Shown here: positions 37,811-37,972 of the stretch, piece by piece | How positions within the stretch are numbered: the first letter of the stretch is position 1 | Layout of the letters: every line of letters begins with the position of its first letter | DNA from: a virus | DNA length: 37,972 bases | Virus record (IMG/VR): IMGVR_UViG_3300032224_000289 | Coordinates: 1-37,972 of that record | Direction: 5' to 3' (one strand) | The notes under the pieces: generated by a model | What the model saw: only the letters and a program-made list of their open reading frames with translations | Told to the model about the DNA's origin: nothing | Databases searched by the model: none | Translations under genes and position numbers: made by a program

Positions 37811-37972
37811 AGTGGTGGACTCATTAGAGTGGTTAAAAAATAAAGTGGCGGCTGATTTAGGCGTTACTACTAAAACCGTTAAAGATAGTCAAAAGATTAA
37901 TAACTATATTAACGATTATGCAAAAGGCATTATTTGGGACTACCAAGATTTGCTAAAAGTTTTGCAAGAAAA
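37788..37972 (+). CDS. Junction-spanning small protein, N-terminal part
   Basis: ATG 37788 begins TISEEDKVVDSLEWLKNKV and continues, once the ends are joined, to the stop at 134-136 (about 65 aa in all). A later GTG at 37812 follows GAGGAAG and is an alternative start. The product is helical and charged. The window end cuts the frame without a stop. No family is recognised. Confidence 0.7.
   Translation, partial: MTISEEDKVVDSLEWLKNKVAADLGVTTKTVKDSQKINNYINDYAKGIIWDYQDLLKVLQE
37850..37972. repeat. Terminal direct repeat, right copy
   Basis: Identical to bases 1-123. The unit length after removing one copy is 37,849 bp. Confidence 0.95.

Noticed and set aside
1-37972. CRISPR array associated with the Cas4-like gene
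   Set aside because: No regularly spaced direct repeats with unique spacers. The iterons at 37241 are too short and close.

Overview
The window is a complete, or nearly complete, genome of a tailed phage with siphovirus architecture. Its first 123 bases recur exactly at its end (1-123 = 37850-37972). It therefore reads as a circularly closed unit of about 37,849 bp, and one small gene runs across the junction. Base composition is moderately AT-rich (around 40% GC by eye). Genes are tightly packed with ATGA/TAATG stop-start overlaps, and all but two lie on the plus strand. No integrase, repressor, DNA polymerase, primase or helicase is recognisable, so I read it as a probably virulent phage that relies on the host replisome. 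The host cannot be fixed from sequence alone. A leaderless-looking promoter, a secreted transglycosylase-like protein, a CHAP lysin and moderately low GC would fit an uncultured, possibly freshwater, actinobacterium, but that is a guess.

Layout. (1) 2-2704: end of the early operon, with small proteins, a secreted lytic-transglycosylase-like protein, a RusA-like resolvase, an HNH nuclease, SSB and a small winged-helix protein, closed by a terminator. (2) 2775-4857: a candidate DNA-modification module made of a ParB-like protein, a structured leader, a 31-aa ORF, an ABC-ATPase fused to a GNAT/Mom-like acyltransferase, and an FmdB-type zinc ribbon. (3) 4854-13100: small membrane protein, TerS, TerL, portal, MuF-like head protein, protease/scaffold with nested in-frame starts, and major capsid protein. 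(4) 13162-19829: connector, tail terminator, tail tube, G/GT chaperones with a CCCTTTC -1 frameshift site, gp10-like protein and tape measure. (5) 19829-26014: distal tail protein, fibres, tail hub, then a lysis cassette of holin-like protein, CHAP lysin and holin. (6) 26069-28069: HNH nuclease, small proteins and a metallophosphoesterase. (7) 28066-28388: a two-gene minus-strand operon. (8) 28389-29304: about 0.9 kb without a convincing gene, richer in GC and full of small inverted repeats; a candidate large structured RNA or replication/regulatory region. (9) 29305-37972: early operon with many small proteins, DUF932, RecT, a Cas4/RecB-like nuclease and a replication initiator-like gene with iterons inside it. 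It continues across the junction to position 2.

How it fits together. The early operon supplies replication initiation (initiator plus embedded iterons), SSB, RecT/exonuclease recombination and RusA junction resolution. The ParB/ABC-GNAT module probably modifies virion DNA or protects it from host nucleases. Terminators after the capsid and tail-tube genes, nested starts and a programmed frameshift would set the stoichiometry of structural proteins. The features most worth following are the ParB + ABC-GNAT module, the 0.9-kb GC-rich noncoding region, several compact multi-hairpin leaders, and the origin-like repeats inside the initiator gene.
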